Part shown: piece after piece, positions 24,985-32,714 of the stretch
How the letters are laid out: every line of letters starts with the position of its first letter
How positions within the stretch are numbered: position 1 is the first letter of the stretch
Assembly (NCBI RefSeq): GCF_025465275.1
Contig: NZ_JAODNK010000236.1
Location: forward strand, 1 to 48,795
From: Nocardia sp.
GTDB taxonomy: Bacteria; Actinomycetota; Actinomycetes; Mycobacteriales; Mycobacteriaceae
Direction of reading: 5' to 3'
DNA length: 48,795 nucleotides
Program-made: the position numbers and the translations under genes
The notes under the pieces: generated by a model
Seen by the model: the letters and a program-made list of their open reading frames with translations, nothing else
Database searches by the model: none
Told to the model about the DNA's origin: nothing

Positions 24985-25006
24985 CTTGTCAATGAAAGTG
25001 TAGGAA

Positions 25007-25591
25007 ATGCCTGCTGAGCAGCCCCGGGAACGCGCCGACGCCGCCCGCAATCGCCGTGCGATCCTGGCCGCCACCCGTACACTGCTGGCCGACCACGGCG
25101 CCGACGCCATCACCATGGACAAGGTCGCCGCCGCGGCCGGCGTCGGCAAAGGCACCATCTTCCACCGCTTCGGCAGCCGCTCCGGCCTCCTCTACGCCCT
25201 GGTAGCCGAGCCCGCCGAAGCCCTGATGGCCGACATCTCCGAAGGCCCGCCCCCGCTCGGTCCAGGAGCCCCTGCCGGCGACCGCCTCCTAGCCTTCTTC
25301 GACGCAATGACCGTCATGATGGCCGACAACGTAGAGCTGATGGCCGCCTACACCGGCGCCTCCATGCCCCCCCACCCCCGCACCGCCGAATTCCACGGCA
25401 CCTGGGACCACCACATCACCACGCTCCTCCACGAGGCTCGCCCCGACCTCGACGCCGAAGCAGCCGGCCGCCTTCTCTTCAGCGCGGTAGGTTCCGACAC
25501 CGCCCGCATGATGGCCCGAGCCCGTGAAACCCCCCGCCTCCGCGCCGCGATCCGATCCCTCGTGGAATCCGTTCTCCGCCAACCCGAATAG
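25007..25591 (+). CDS. TetR/AcrR family transcriptional regulator
   Basis: 194 aa. The N-terminal TetR HTH is clear: RRAILAATRTLLADHGADAITMDKVAAAAGVGKGTIFHRFGSRSGLLYAL (about residues 17-66). The C-terminal ligand domain is divergent. It probably represses itself and the divergent MDR reductase through the mirror-symmetric site just upstream. ATG at 25007 follows AGGAA. Nucleotide use in this gene is rich in CCGCC codons relative to neighbours, but no transfer signal is evident. Confidence 0.9.
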   Translation: MPAEQPRERADAARNRRAILAATRTLLADHGADAITMDKVAAAAGVGKGTIFHRFGSRSGLLYALVAEPAEALMADISEGPPPLGPGAPAGDRLLAFFDAMTVMMADNVELMAAYTGASMPPHPRTAEFHGTWDHHITTLLHEARPDLDAEAAGRLLFSAVGSDTARMMARARETPRLRAAIRSLVESVLRQPE

Positions 25592-25629
25592 CCCCAGCGT
25601 TGTTTCACTTGCACGAGAGGGGAATCCGG

Positions 25630-26625
25630 TCATCGATCGGTCTGAGCCCCCGCGAGGCTGCTGGCTTTGCGCGCCGCGATCCGATCGCGCCGTTCCTCGA
25701 ATGTGCGTGTGTCTTGCTCGTACGTGGCAAGGAACTTGCCGAGTCGTTCGCGAGTCTGTTCGCCACGAGCGGTGAAGTCGTTGCGCTCGAACACCTTCCA
25801 GAGACGCAACACCGGCAGCATTACCTCGTCGAGGTGTTGACGCATGTCGTAGATGCCGTGCTTGGCCATGAGCGCGCCATAGCGACGAAAATTGGGGTTG
25901 GCCACGCCCGGCATCTGGAAGTTCATCAGCATGGTGGTGATCGCTTCGAGGGCTTGGTCGGGTGCGAGGTCGAGCGCCGCGCCGAAGACGTTGCGGTAGA
26001 AGATCATGTGCAGGTTCTCGTCGGCGGCGATGCGTTGCAACATCCTGTCGGCGAGGGGGTCGTCGCATACCTTGCCGGTATTGCGGTGACTGATCCGGGT
26101 CGCGAGTTCCTGGAACGTCACGTACGCCATGCCGTACAGAAAACCGGTCTCGGAAATCTGACTCGGATCGAGGTTCGAGTAGTCGATGGTCGCCAATGGA
26201 TCGAAGCCGGTGATCATCGCCGCCATGCGGGCCTGTTCGAGTTCGACCGGGTCCACGCCGCGGGTGACGACCAGGTAGTCCCGCATTACGATGCCGTGCC
26301 GGTTCTCCTCCGCGGTCCACCGGCCGACCCAGGTGCCCCACGCACCGTCGAGCGAGAAGTTCTCGGCGATCACCCGGTGATAGGACGGGAGGTTGTCCTC
26401 GGTGAGCAGATTGGTGATCATCGCGGCCTTGGCGAGGTCCGACAGCCGCGACTGCCCGGGATCCCAGTCGATGCCACCCATCGCGGCGAAGTTGCGGCCT
26501 TCGTCCCAGGGCACGTAGTCGTGCGGATGCCACGGCTTCGCCATCGACAGATGCCGGTGCACGTTCTCCTCGGCGACAGGCTCGAGCTCGATGAGCAGCT
26601 CGTGCTGAGTCAGATCTCTTCCCAA
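25630..26625 (-). CDS. Acyl-ACP desaturase (DesA family)
   Basis: Soluble diiron acyl-ACP desaturase, 331 aa, inserting a double bond into ACP-bound fatty acyl chains with O2 and reduced ferredoxin. The ferritin-like fold has both iron-binding motifs: EENRHG near residue 107 and DENLHM near 195. The middle GFLYGMAYVTFQELATRISHRNTGK is typical of mycobacterial DesA1/DesA2. The only usable start is TTG at 26625, supported by AGAGGA six nt upstream; an in-frame stop lies just before. It is divergent from a MerR regulator, and its promoter has MerR-type geometry. Confidence 0.9.
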   Translation of the reverse strand: MGRDLTQHELLIELEPVAEENVHRHLSMAKPWHPHDYVPWDEGRNFAAMGGIDWDPGQSRLSDLAKAAMITNLLTEDNLPSYHRVIAENFSLDGAWGTWVGRWTAEENRHGIVMRDYLVVTRGVDPVELEQARMAAMITGFDPLATIDYSNLDPSQISETGFLYGMAYVTFQELATRISHRNTGKVCDDPLADRMLQRIAADENLHMIFYRNVFGAALDLAPDQALEAITTMLMNFQMPGVANPNFRRYGALMAKHGIYDMRQHLDEVMLPVLRLWKVFERNDFTARGEQTRERLGKFLATYEQDTRTFEERRDRIAARKASSLAGAQTDR

Positions 26626-26660
26626 CGACTTTCCTCTCAGAATTCAACGCGGCATCAGTA

Positions 26661-26691
26661 CGCTAAGAGCTCCAGCGGGGTGGAGGTTCAA
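26661..26691 (-). promoter_or_regulatory. MerR-type promoter of the desaturase gene
   Basis: On the minus strand a -35 TTGAAC (26691-26686) is separated by a 19-nt spacer from a -10-like TTAGCG (26666-26661). The spacer holds the dyad CTCCA-N6-TGGAG (26670-26685). A 19-20-bp spacer with a central dyad is the hallmark of MerR-activated promoters. Transcription would start near 26654, giving a ~28-nt leader. Confidence 0.6.
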
Positions 26692-26697
26692 CAGTCT

Positions 26698-27633
26698 GTG
26701 ACGGACGGCACACAATGCGGCGCATTGGTGAGCATCGGAAAGTTGGCGCGTACCACCGGACTTCCGGTCCGCACGATCCGGTTCTATTGCGACGCGGGCA
26801 TTCTGGAATCCCACCGCAGCGCGGGCGGGCACCGAATGTTCGACGCGGACAGCGCGACCCAGCGGTTGCTGCTGGTTCGGCAACTACGGTCCCTCGGTCT
26901 CGGCTTACGATCAATCGTCGAGGTGCTGCATGACCAACGATCGATCTCCGAGGTGATTGCCGCCGAAAGTGCACAGCTCGACATCGAATTCAGATCCTTG
27001 ACGTGGCGTCGGGCCTCACTGCGAGCCGTCGAGGCAGCTGACCCGACCGAGCGCCCGCATCGACTGGCGCTGCTGGCGGCCGCACAAGACGGTCCCGCGG
27101 TGCACGACGCCATCGCGGGGTTCTGGCGGCGAATCTTCGCCGCGATGACACCACCCCAATTCGATGGGTATGTGGCTATGAGCATCCCGGAGCCACCCGT
27201 CGATCCGTCTGTCTCTCAGGTCGTGGCCTATGCAGAGCTGGCCGATCTCGTCACGCATCCGGAACTGTATACCGCTGTGTGGCAGCAGATCTGGCGCACA
27301 CAGCCAGATCTGATCCGTGACCGCCGCGGATTGTTCACAGATCTGAAAGACGCATGTATTGATGTGATGGCCCTCGTATCGAAGGGGGTGCAACCGCACG
27401 CCGGCGCTGGCCTCGACCGGTTCGTCGACGCACATGCAGCCGCACGAGGAGAACAGGATTCGCCGCAGTTTCGCGAGCGACTGCTGGTCGACGCAACCGA
27501 TACCGACCACCGCATCCACCGCTATTGGGCCCTGACAGCGCAGCTCTTCGGGGCGCCCGCCACCGTCGGGCACGCTCACAGCTGGTTGTACAACGCGCTG
27601 GCCGACTCGACCCGTCCGGCGAAGACGGGTTGA
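26698..27633 (+). CDS. MerR family transcriptional regulator
   Basis: 311 aa with GTG at 26698, or 301 aa with GTG at 26728, which begins exactly at the HTH (SIGKLARTTGLPVRTIRFYCDAGILESHRSAGGHRMFDADSATQRLLLVRQLRSLGLGLRSI). A GGAGG lies 11 nt before 26698. After the coiled-coil dimerisation helix comes a ~200-residue helical C-terminal domain with no recognisable effector family and only one Cys-poor region, so it is probably not a metal sensor. Its position opposite the desaturase, with the dyad between, suggests lipid or membrane-stress control of desaturation. Confidence 0.85.
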   Translation: MTDGTQCGALVSIGKLARTTGLPVRTIRFYCDAGILESHRSAGGHRMFDADSATQRLLLVRQLRSLGLGLRSIVEVLHDQRSISEVIAAESAQLDIEFRSLTWRRASLRAVEAADPTERPHRLALLAAAQDGPAVHDAIAGFWRRIFAAMTPPQFDGYVAMSIPEPPVDPSVSQVVAYAELADLVTHPELYTAVWQQIWRTQPDLIRDRRGLFTDLKDACIDVMALVSKGVQPHAGAGLDRFVDAHAAARGEQDSPQFRERLLVDATDTDHRIHRYWALTAQLFGAPATVGHAHSWLYNALADSTRPAKTG

Positions 27634-27638
27634 CCTTG

Positions 27639-27653
27639 ACCCTGCGTCAGGGT
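27639..27653. promoter_or_regulatory. Dyad ACCCTG-N3-CAGGGT
   Basis: Perfect six-base arms 5 nt after the MerR stop and 14 nt before the next ATG. Overlapping TTGACC upstream resembles a -35 element. It may be an operator of the adjacent hydrolase gene for one of the two flanking MerR proteins, or a short terminator. Confidence 0.4.
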
Positions 27654-27667
27654 TGGAGGGTTGTCGC

Positions 27668-28570
27668 ATGATGAAGAACAGGACTTCCTCGGAGCGGCTT
27701 GCGCCGCCGATCGGAGAGTTTCAGGAGATCGACGGGCGTCGGGTTTTTGTGTATCGGTCGGGTAGCGGGGGACCGGCTGTGGTGTTTCTGCCGGGTGCGA
27801 GTGCGGTGGGGCTCGATTATTTCGGTGTCCAGCAGCGGGTTTCGCGGTTTACCACCGCTGTGGTGTACGACCGCGGGGGGACGGGTTACAGCGATTCGCT
27901 ACGGCTGCCGCGTACCGCTGCTGCGGTCGCCACGGAACTGCGCGAGGTGCTGCGTGCTCAGAACATCGCTGCCCCATACGTTCTCGCGGCGCACTCGCTC
28001 GGCGGCTTCTATGCGCATCGGTTTGCGCAGCTGTACCCGCAGGATGTGGCGGGGCTGGTTTGGCTGGACGCTCTCCATCGCGATTGGGACGACTTCATGC
28101 CGCCTGCGGCGAGTCTGGCTGCGACCGAGCGGATGGGACCGGATCTGGAGCAGCTCGAGCAGATGCGCCCGGCCCTGCGGGAGATGCACGCAGAGTTGTA
28201 CGCGGACTATCCGGAGTATGTGCGGCAGTCACTGATCGATGCGCGTGTGAGTGACGAATCGATGCGAGCCGGCATCGCCGAGCGCCGCGGGTTGACCGCA
28301 CTCGCGACCGAACTGCGGGCCGGGCCGAACATTCCCGACGTTCCGGTGATCGCGCTTTCCGTATTGGGCGCCGACCCCACCCAGCCGGAGCGGACGTTGA
28401 ACGAACTGCACGACGGCAGGACGAGAATGGACGCGGCGCTGGTGAACGCTGTTTCGCACGGGGAGCAGCGCATCCTCTCCGATACCTTCCATCACCGGCT
28501 CTGCTTCGCCCGCCCCGATGTGGTGGTCCGGGCGATCCGCGACGTCGTCGACCTGGTGACTCGCACCTAG
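27668..28570 (+). CDS. Alpha/beta fold hydrolase
   Basis: 300 aa. The oxyanion/HGG region is VVFLPGASAVGLDYFGVQ, the nucleophile elbow is AHSLGG near residue 113, and the catalytic His is likely in FHHRLCF near the C-terminus, with an Asp in VLGADPT. It belongs to the broad esterase/epoxide-hydrolase-like group, substrate unknown. ATG at 27668 has GGAGGG seven nt upstream. It lies between two MerR genes on the same strand. Confidence 0.85.
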   Translation: MMKNRTSSERLAPPIGEFQEIDGRRVFVYRSGSGGPAVVFLPGASAVGLDYFGVQQRVSRFTTAVVYDRGGTGYSDSLRLPRTAAAVATELREVLRAQNIAAPYVLAAHSLGGFYAHRFAQLYPQDVAGLVWLDALHRDWDDFMPPAASLAATERMGPDLEQLEQMRPALREMHAELYADYPEYVRQSLIDARVSDESMRAGIAERRGLTALATELRAGPNIPDVPVIALSVLGADPTQPERTLNELHDGRTRMDAALVNAVSHGEQRILSDTFHHRLCFARPDVVVRAIRDVVDLVTRT

Positions 28571-28610
28571 ACTCGGCACCATCACGCATCACGAAGACCT
28601 GAGGAGGACG

Positions 28611-29330
28611 GTGCTCACGATCGGCCGGCTGGCGGCGACCGCCGGCGTGACCGTGCGCACCGTTCGCCACTACCACCACGTCGGCCTATTGCCCGAGCCC
28701 GAGCGTGATGTCTCCGGCTACCGCCGCTACGGCGCGCAGGCGGCGGTGGATCTCATCCGGATCAGGACCCTCGCCGATGCCGGTGTGCCGCTGGCCCGCA
28801 TCGATGCGCTGCTGCATGCGCAGCCGGCCGAATTCGCCTCTGCCATCACCGATATCGACGCTGAATTGCAGCGAAAGATCGACCAGCTCAACGAATACCG
28901 CAACCGGATCACCGAATTGGCAAGTGGCGAAAGGCTAGTCCTGCCCTCCCAAGTGGTCGCCATCTTGGACCGGATGCGCGGTCTCGGGGTCAGCGAACAG
29001 CGGGTACGACTCGAGCGTGACTCGTGGATCCTGTTGCAGGCGTTGGACCCTGGCTCCATACCGCAGCGAATACGGGACAAGAACGCCGGCTTCGACGACC
29101 CCGAGACGCTGCGCCTGTACCTCGCCTGCGATGAATCAGTCGACTGGGATCCGCAGGATCCCCGCCTGGATCGGCTCATCGATGATCTGGACGCCTGGGA
29201 GATCAAATACCAACGAGACGGCGGCGGGCCGGGGACCCAGCTGATCTCTTCGCGGATCTCCGAGGCCTCACCGGCATGGCAACGCATCCTCGATGCGCTC
29301 GCCCACCGCGCCGAGCGGCGCCGCAGCTGA
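28611..29330 (+). CDS. MerR family transcriptional regulator
   Basis: 239 aa. The N-terminal MerR HTH LTIGRLAATAGVTVRTVRHYHHVGLLPEPERDVSGYRRYGAQAAVDLIRIRTLADAGVPLARI is followed by a coiled coil (DAELQRKIDQLNEYRNRITEL) and a helical C-terminal domain of the kind found in actinobacterial MerR proteins without a known ligand. GTG at 28611 has GAGGAGG upstream. It follows the hydrolase after 40 nt and is convergent with an SDR gene. Confidence 0.9.
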   Translation: MLTIGRLAATAGVTVRTVRHYHHVGLLPEPERDVSGYRRYGAQAAVDLIRIRTLADAGVPLARIDALLHAQPAEFASAITDIDAELQRKIDQLNEYRNRITELASGERLVLPSQVVAILDRMRGLGVSEQRVRLERDSWILLQALDPGSIPQRIRDKNAGFDDPETLRLYLACDESVDWDPQDPRLDRLIDDLDAWEIKYQRDGGGPGTQLISSRISEASPAWQRILDALAHRAERRRS

Positions 29331-29352
29331 AGCCTGGTGTGTGGTGTCGCGT

Positions 29353-30048
29353 CTACCAGGGGACGGTTTCGCCGTGCCGGTCCAGGAATTGCAGGCCAGG
29401 GGCGCCTGCCTGCGCTTCGAGGACGTCGACGACGGCGGGGATGCTCTCGTTTGGGGTGAGGGGCGCGTCGGGGCCGCCGAGCTGGGTTTGGTTGTGGCCG
29501 GGGTCGATGAGCAGTTTGGTGTGTCCATCATTGGCGTGGCGGGTGGCGTAGCTGCGCATCAGCTGGTTGAGGGCGGCTTTGCTGGCCTTGTAGAGCTCAT
29601 AGCCGTCCTCGGTGTTCTGCGAGATGCTGCCCTGCTCGGAGGACATGATCGCGACGGTTCCGCCGGGCGCGACGAGTCCGCGAAGGGCTTCGAGGGCGCG
29701 CAGCGGGCTCAGCGCGTTGGTGATCATCACCTCGGTGAAGATGTCGGTCGGGACCTCGCCGATCGGCAGATTGCCGCGGTCGATGGCGGCGTTGACGAAA
29801 AGCAGATCGAGTTGACGTTCTTCGAGGTGATTGCGCAGGGCGGCAAGCTGTTCGGTGCTTGTCATCTCCAACAGCTCGACCGTCAGCTGCCCGTTCGAGG
29901 CATCGGCATTCGCTTGCAGCTCGCCGCCGCCCTGGCGTGCCGTGGCGACGACTTGCCAGCCGCGTCGGGTGAGCTCGATGGCGAGTACGAGCCCCAGTCC
30001 TCGGGAGGCTCCGATGATGAGTGCTCGACGGTCGGACGTGGTGGACAC
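29353..30048 (-). CDS. SDR family oxidoreductase
   Basis: 231 aa. NAD(P)-binding GASRGLG lies near residues 12-18, NAAI replaces NNAG, and the catalytic Tyr-x-x-x-Lys is YKASK near 155 with Ser in IMSSEQG. The C-terminal LLIDPGHNQTQLGG is typical of CsgA/carbonyl-reductase-like SDRs. GTG at 30048 is chosen because AGGAG lies 5 nt upstream; the GTG at 30054 overlaps that sequence. It is divergent from a TetR gene with a clear palindromic operator between, so it is the likely target of that regulator. Confidence 0.86.
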   Translation of the reverse strand: MSTTSDRRALIIGASRGLGLVLAIELTRRGWQVVATARQGGGELQANADASNGQLTVELLEMTSTEQLAALRNHLEERQLDLLFVNAAIDRGNLPIGEVPTDIFTEVMITNALSPLRALEALRGLVAPGGTVAIMSSEQGSISQNTEDGYELYKASKAALNQLMRSYATRHANDGHTKLLIDPGHNQTQLGGPDAPLTPNESIPAVVDVLEAQAGAPGLQFLDRHGETVPW

Positions 30049-30071
30049 GGACACTCCTAAGTGGCGATAAT

Positions 30072-30101
30072 TTGTCTAGACGAGACGTTGCGTCTAGACA
30101 A
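30072..30101. promoter_or_regulatory. TetR-type operator with duplicated GTCTAGAC
   Basis: TTGTCTAGAC (30072-30081) and GTCTAGACAA (30092-30101) form a perfect 10-bp inverted repeat with a 10-nt spacer. The 8-bp GTCTAGAC core is itself palindromic and so occurs twice, one helical turn-and-a-half apart. It lies between the SDR and TetR genes. Confidence 0.75.
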
Positions 30102-30122
30102 TATCACGGCACAGTGGACAGG

Positions 30123-30128
30123 TATTGT
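30123..30128 (+). promoter_or_regulatory. -10 box of the TetR gene, leaderless type
   Basis: TATTGT ends 6 nt before the ATG at 30135, 22 nt downstream of the GTCTAGAC operator, so bound repressor would overlap the -35 region. Confidence 0.5.
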
Positions 30129-30134
30129 GCTCGC

Positions 30135-30734
30135 ATGCCCGTCACGAGCTCTCCGCCCCACCGGCCGCACTCCGGCAGCCGACGCGACGAGGCCGCACGT
30201 ATGGCTGTGCTGCATGCCGCGGACGATCTGCTTGTCGAGAACGGCTTCGGCGGTCTGACCATCGAGTCGATCGCACGTCGGGCAGGCGTCGCCAAGCAGA
30301 CGATCTACCGCTGGTGGCCCTCGAAGGTCGAGATACTCCTCGACACGCTCATCGAAGACACCGACAAGCGCCTGCCTTTCCCGACGGCGCAGCCCACGGC
30401 CGAGAGCATCCGCGGCTACCTGCGCGGCTTCGCGCGATTCCTCACCCGCGACCCCGCAGGCAAGGTTCTCCTGACGCTCATCGCCGAGGCGCAGCACAAT
30501 CCCGGCACGGCCGAGAGTTTTCACGAGCGCTATCTGGGTCCACGTCGTGAGCAGGAACGCGACATGCTCGCGCGCGCAATCGAAGCCGGCGAGATCTCGC
30601 CCAGGCTCGGTCCCGACGCCACAATGGATGCTCTGGTCGGCCCGATCGTCTATCGCGCCCTGACGGGGTCGAGCATCCCGCGCGATCTGGTGGATACCCT
30701 CGTCGAGGATCTGCTCAGGCCCCGCTCGAATTGA
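30135..30734 (+). CDS. TetR/AcrR family transcriptional regulator
   Basis: 199 aa. HTH: RMAVLHAADDLLVENGFGGLTIESIARRAGVAKQTIYRWWPSKVEILLD (about residues 21-70). The YRWWPSK segment and the C-terminal domain fit the TetR_C_11-like group common in actinobacteria. ATG at 30135 is supported by a leaderless -10 box. It probably represses itself and the divergent SDR gene. It is convergent, with a 27-nt gap, with the four-gene operon that starts at 34720. Confidence 0.9.
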   Translation: MPVTSSPPHRPHSGSRRDEAARMAVLHAADDLLVENGFGGLTIESIARRAGVAKQTIYRWWPSKVEILLDTLIEDTDKRLPFPTAQPTAESIRGYLRGFARFLTRDPAGKVLLTLIAEAQHNPGTAESFHERYLGPRREQERDMLARAIEAGEISPRLGPDATMDALVGPIVYRALTGSSIPRDLVDTLVEDLLRPRSN

Positions 30735-30761
30735 GCGGCTGCGCAATCGGTTGGCCGCTCG

Positions 30762-31391
30762 CTACTCCGGGGTGAATGCCCAGACGGCGGCGGGCCGGCC
30801 GGTTGCCTTCACTCGAACGCGTTCGCCGGTGCGAGTCAAGCCGGGGAGCGTAGCGAGGGTTCGGTTGAGATTGCCGGGGTCCGGGCGGGTGCCCTCGAGG
30901 GCGGCGGTGAGTTCGACCGCGCGGGTGGCGGGGAACTGTTCGCCGATGAGCGGACGCGTGAATTCGAGGTGCTTCCACAGCATTTCGGCGAAGATCCCGC
31001 GCGCGGTGTCGACAATCCGATTGTGATCGAAGGCCAGTGCCGGAATGTGTTCGAACGGAAGCCATTCGGCGCTGTCGGTGTCGTGATCGGCGATGACGGA
31101 CCACATGGCGATCGACAGCGTCGGCCCGCGCGGATCGCGGTTGGGCTCGTCGAAGGTGGCGAGCTGGCCCACGGCCAGGATGGCCTGTTCGGGGACACCG
31201 AGTTTGGTGTGCACGGCGCGGCGGGCGGCGGCCTCGAGCCGTTCACCACGATGGAGCAGGACGCCGGGCAGGGCGAGCGCTCCGGCGAACGGCTCCCACT
31301 CCCGGGGTGCGATGCCCACGGTGACGGTCGCGTCGTCGCGGCCGTAGCGCAGGGCGATCACATCGATGGATACTGCGGATTGTTGCTCCAC
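30762..31391 (-). CDS. NrtR-like regulator: degenerate Nudix domain plus winged helix
   Basis: 209 aa. Residues about 1-135 form a Nudix fold, but the Nudix box (G43...E50...R58-A-V-H-T-K-L-G-V66) lacks the metal-binding Glu cluster: the REUXEE part reads RAVHTK. Residues about 145-209 (RAVELTAALEGTRPDPGNLNRTLATLPGLTRTGERVRVKATGRPAAVWAF) match the winged helix of NrtR, the ADP-ribose-responsive regulator of NAD metabolism. It is therefore probably a ligand-sensing DNA-binding protein and not a hydrolase. GTG at 31391 overlaps the upstream gene by 34 nt; GTG at 31361 would make a 4-nt GTGA overlap but cut the first strand. It is the last gene of the operon. Confidence 0.8.
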   Translation of the reverse strand: MEQQSAVSIDVIALRYGRDDATVTVGIAPREWEPFAGALALPGVLLHRGERLEAAARRAVHTKLGVPEQAILAVGQLATFDEPNRDPRGPTLSIAMWSVIADHDTDSAEWLPFEHIPALAFDHNRIVDTARGIFAEMLWKHLEFTRPLIGEQFPATRAVELTAALEGTRPDPGNLNRTLATLPGLTRTGERVRVKATGRPAAVWAFTPE

Positions 31392-32701
31392 AAGTGGTCA
31401 ATCATGCCGTAGTCGGTGGATGAATCGTGTGATCGGCCCGGCTCGGGCCGTGTGACCTGCCCGGATCGGGCGCGGCGGTCCGCGCGGCCGGGGCCGTGGC
31501 CGGTGAGCACCACGGGTACTCCGAGTTCGGCTTCGAGGTAGCCGGGCACATCGCCGGGGAGGTCCGCGAGCACCGGGGTGGCGGCGTCGAGCAGGTCGGT
31601 GAGCCGCTGCTGGTGGTCGAGGTCCTGCCACCGCCCGCAGTCGAGCCGGTCGACATAGCCCTCGGTGGTGAGATATCCGGTGGCGGTGCGGATTTCGCCG
31701 ACCGCGTCCAGGTGGTTGACAACCAGCCCGTCGATACCCCCGCAGACATCGACGGCATAGCGCAGCAGGATCGGATCGAGGTGCCCGGTGCGGAATTCGC
31801 CCTGATAGGTGCCGGTTCCATTGTGCCGCTCGGGAATCCGCAACTCAGGATCCTCGGTCGGGAACGGTCCCGCCCCGTGCCGGGTGAAGTAACTGCGGGT
31901 GATGCCCAGGACATACCCCGGCGCATCGATACGGGCGAGCATGGCCTGCGCATTCCGAGGTTCCACCGTGGACCAGGTGGTGTACGGGTGCAGCCCCCGC
32001 CATTCGTCGAGCAGCGCCCCCTGCGCGCCCTCGAACACCAGTCGCCCGCTCTCGGCGAAGGTGGCCAGTTGATCACCCGGCAGAATCGCCACGGCCCGAG
32101 CGAATTCGGTGTACAGGTCGACGAGATCATCGATCGAGTCGTACCGGTGCCCACTACCCGCCAGGAGCGGCCGATAGTGCTCCTCCAGGGTGATCAGCTT
32201 GCGCCGCAGCGCATCCGGACGCCGGCAATCGCCCACTCGCGGCGCATCGTGCTCGAGCGCGTAGCTCGCCGTCTCCCCGATCCCGATACCGCACGAACCG
32301 TGCCGGGACGCACCCCGCGCATCCTCCCGGCAACGGTTGGCGGCCCCGTGGATCGGAGTGGTGAGCAGCGCCCGTTCGTCCACCGACACCAGCGACAGCG
32401 GATCGGCGATGCCGAGCAGTGCCAGCGCGCGGGCCTCGGCGGCCAGCGCGATGGGTTCCACCAGCATGTGCCGCGACAGCAGGGTCGGCACCCGGGAAAA
32501 GGTGCCGGACCCGAACTGCCGGAAGGTGTGGTGGCGTCCACCGGCGACCACATTGTGGGCCGCCTGCGCACCGCCGTTGAATCGCACCACCGCGGACACC
32601 TCCAGGCCCGTCTCCGGTGCGCAGAGCCAGTCCACGGTGGCCCCCTTGCCGGCGTCGCCGAACCCGAGGTCCACCACGATCAGGTGGCGATCGCCGAACA
32701 T
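31358..32701 (-). CDS. Divergent adenylosuccinate synthetase-like protein (PurA paralogue)
   Basis: 447 aa. It follows the PurA fold: N-terminal GFGDAGKGATVDWL aligned to WGDEGKGKIVDLL, RFNGGAQAAHNV aligned to RFQGGHNAGHT, SCGIGIGETASYALEHD in place of the KRGIGPAY segment, the IMP-loop EGAQGALLDEWRGLHPYTTW, and VNHLDAVGEIRTATGY. The catalytic Asp16 and His49 are kept, but the PurA Glu14 and Lys18 equivalents are Ala (A17, A21). Housekeeping PurA makes adenylosuccinate from IMP, Asp and GTP; the changes suggest another substrate or a binding role. ATG at 32701 has GGGAG 7 nt upstream. It is third in the operon, 13 nt after the vWA gene. Confidence 0.82.
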   Translation of the reverse strand: MFGDRHLIVVDLGFGDAGKGATVDWLCAPETGLEVSAVVRFNGGAQAAHNVVAGGRHHTFRQFGSGTFSRVPTLLSRHMLVEPIALAAEARALALLGIADPLSLVSVDERALLTTPIHGAANRCREDARGASRHGSCGIGIGETASYALEHDAPRVGDCRRPDALRRKLITLEEHYRPLLAGSGHRYDSIDDLVDLYTEFARAVAILPGDQLATFAESGRLVFEGAQGALLDEWRGLHPYTTWSTVEPRNAQAMLARIDAPGYVLGITRSYFTRHGAGPFPTEDPELRIPERHNGTGTYQGEFRTGHLDPILLRYAVDVCGGIDGLVVNHLDAVGEIRTATGYLTTEGYVDRLDCGRWQDLDHQQRLTDLLDAATPVLADLPGDVPGYLEAELGVPVVLTGHGPGRADRRARSGQVTRPEPGRSHDSSTDYGMIDHLWSNNPQYPSM

Positions 32702-32714
32702 TGCCGTCTCCCTT

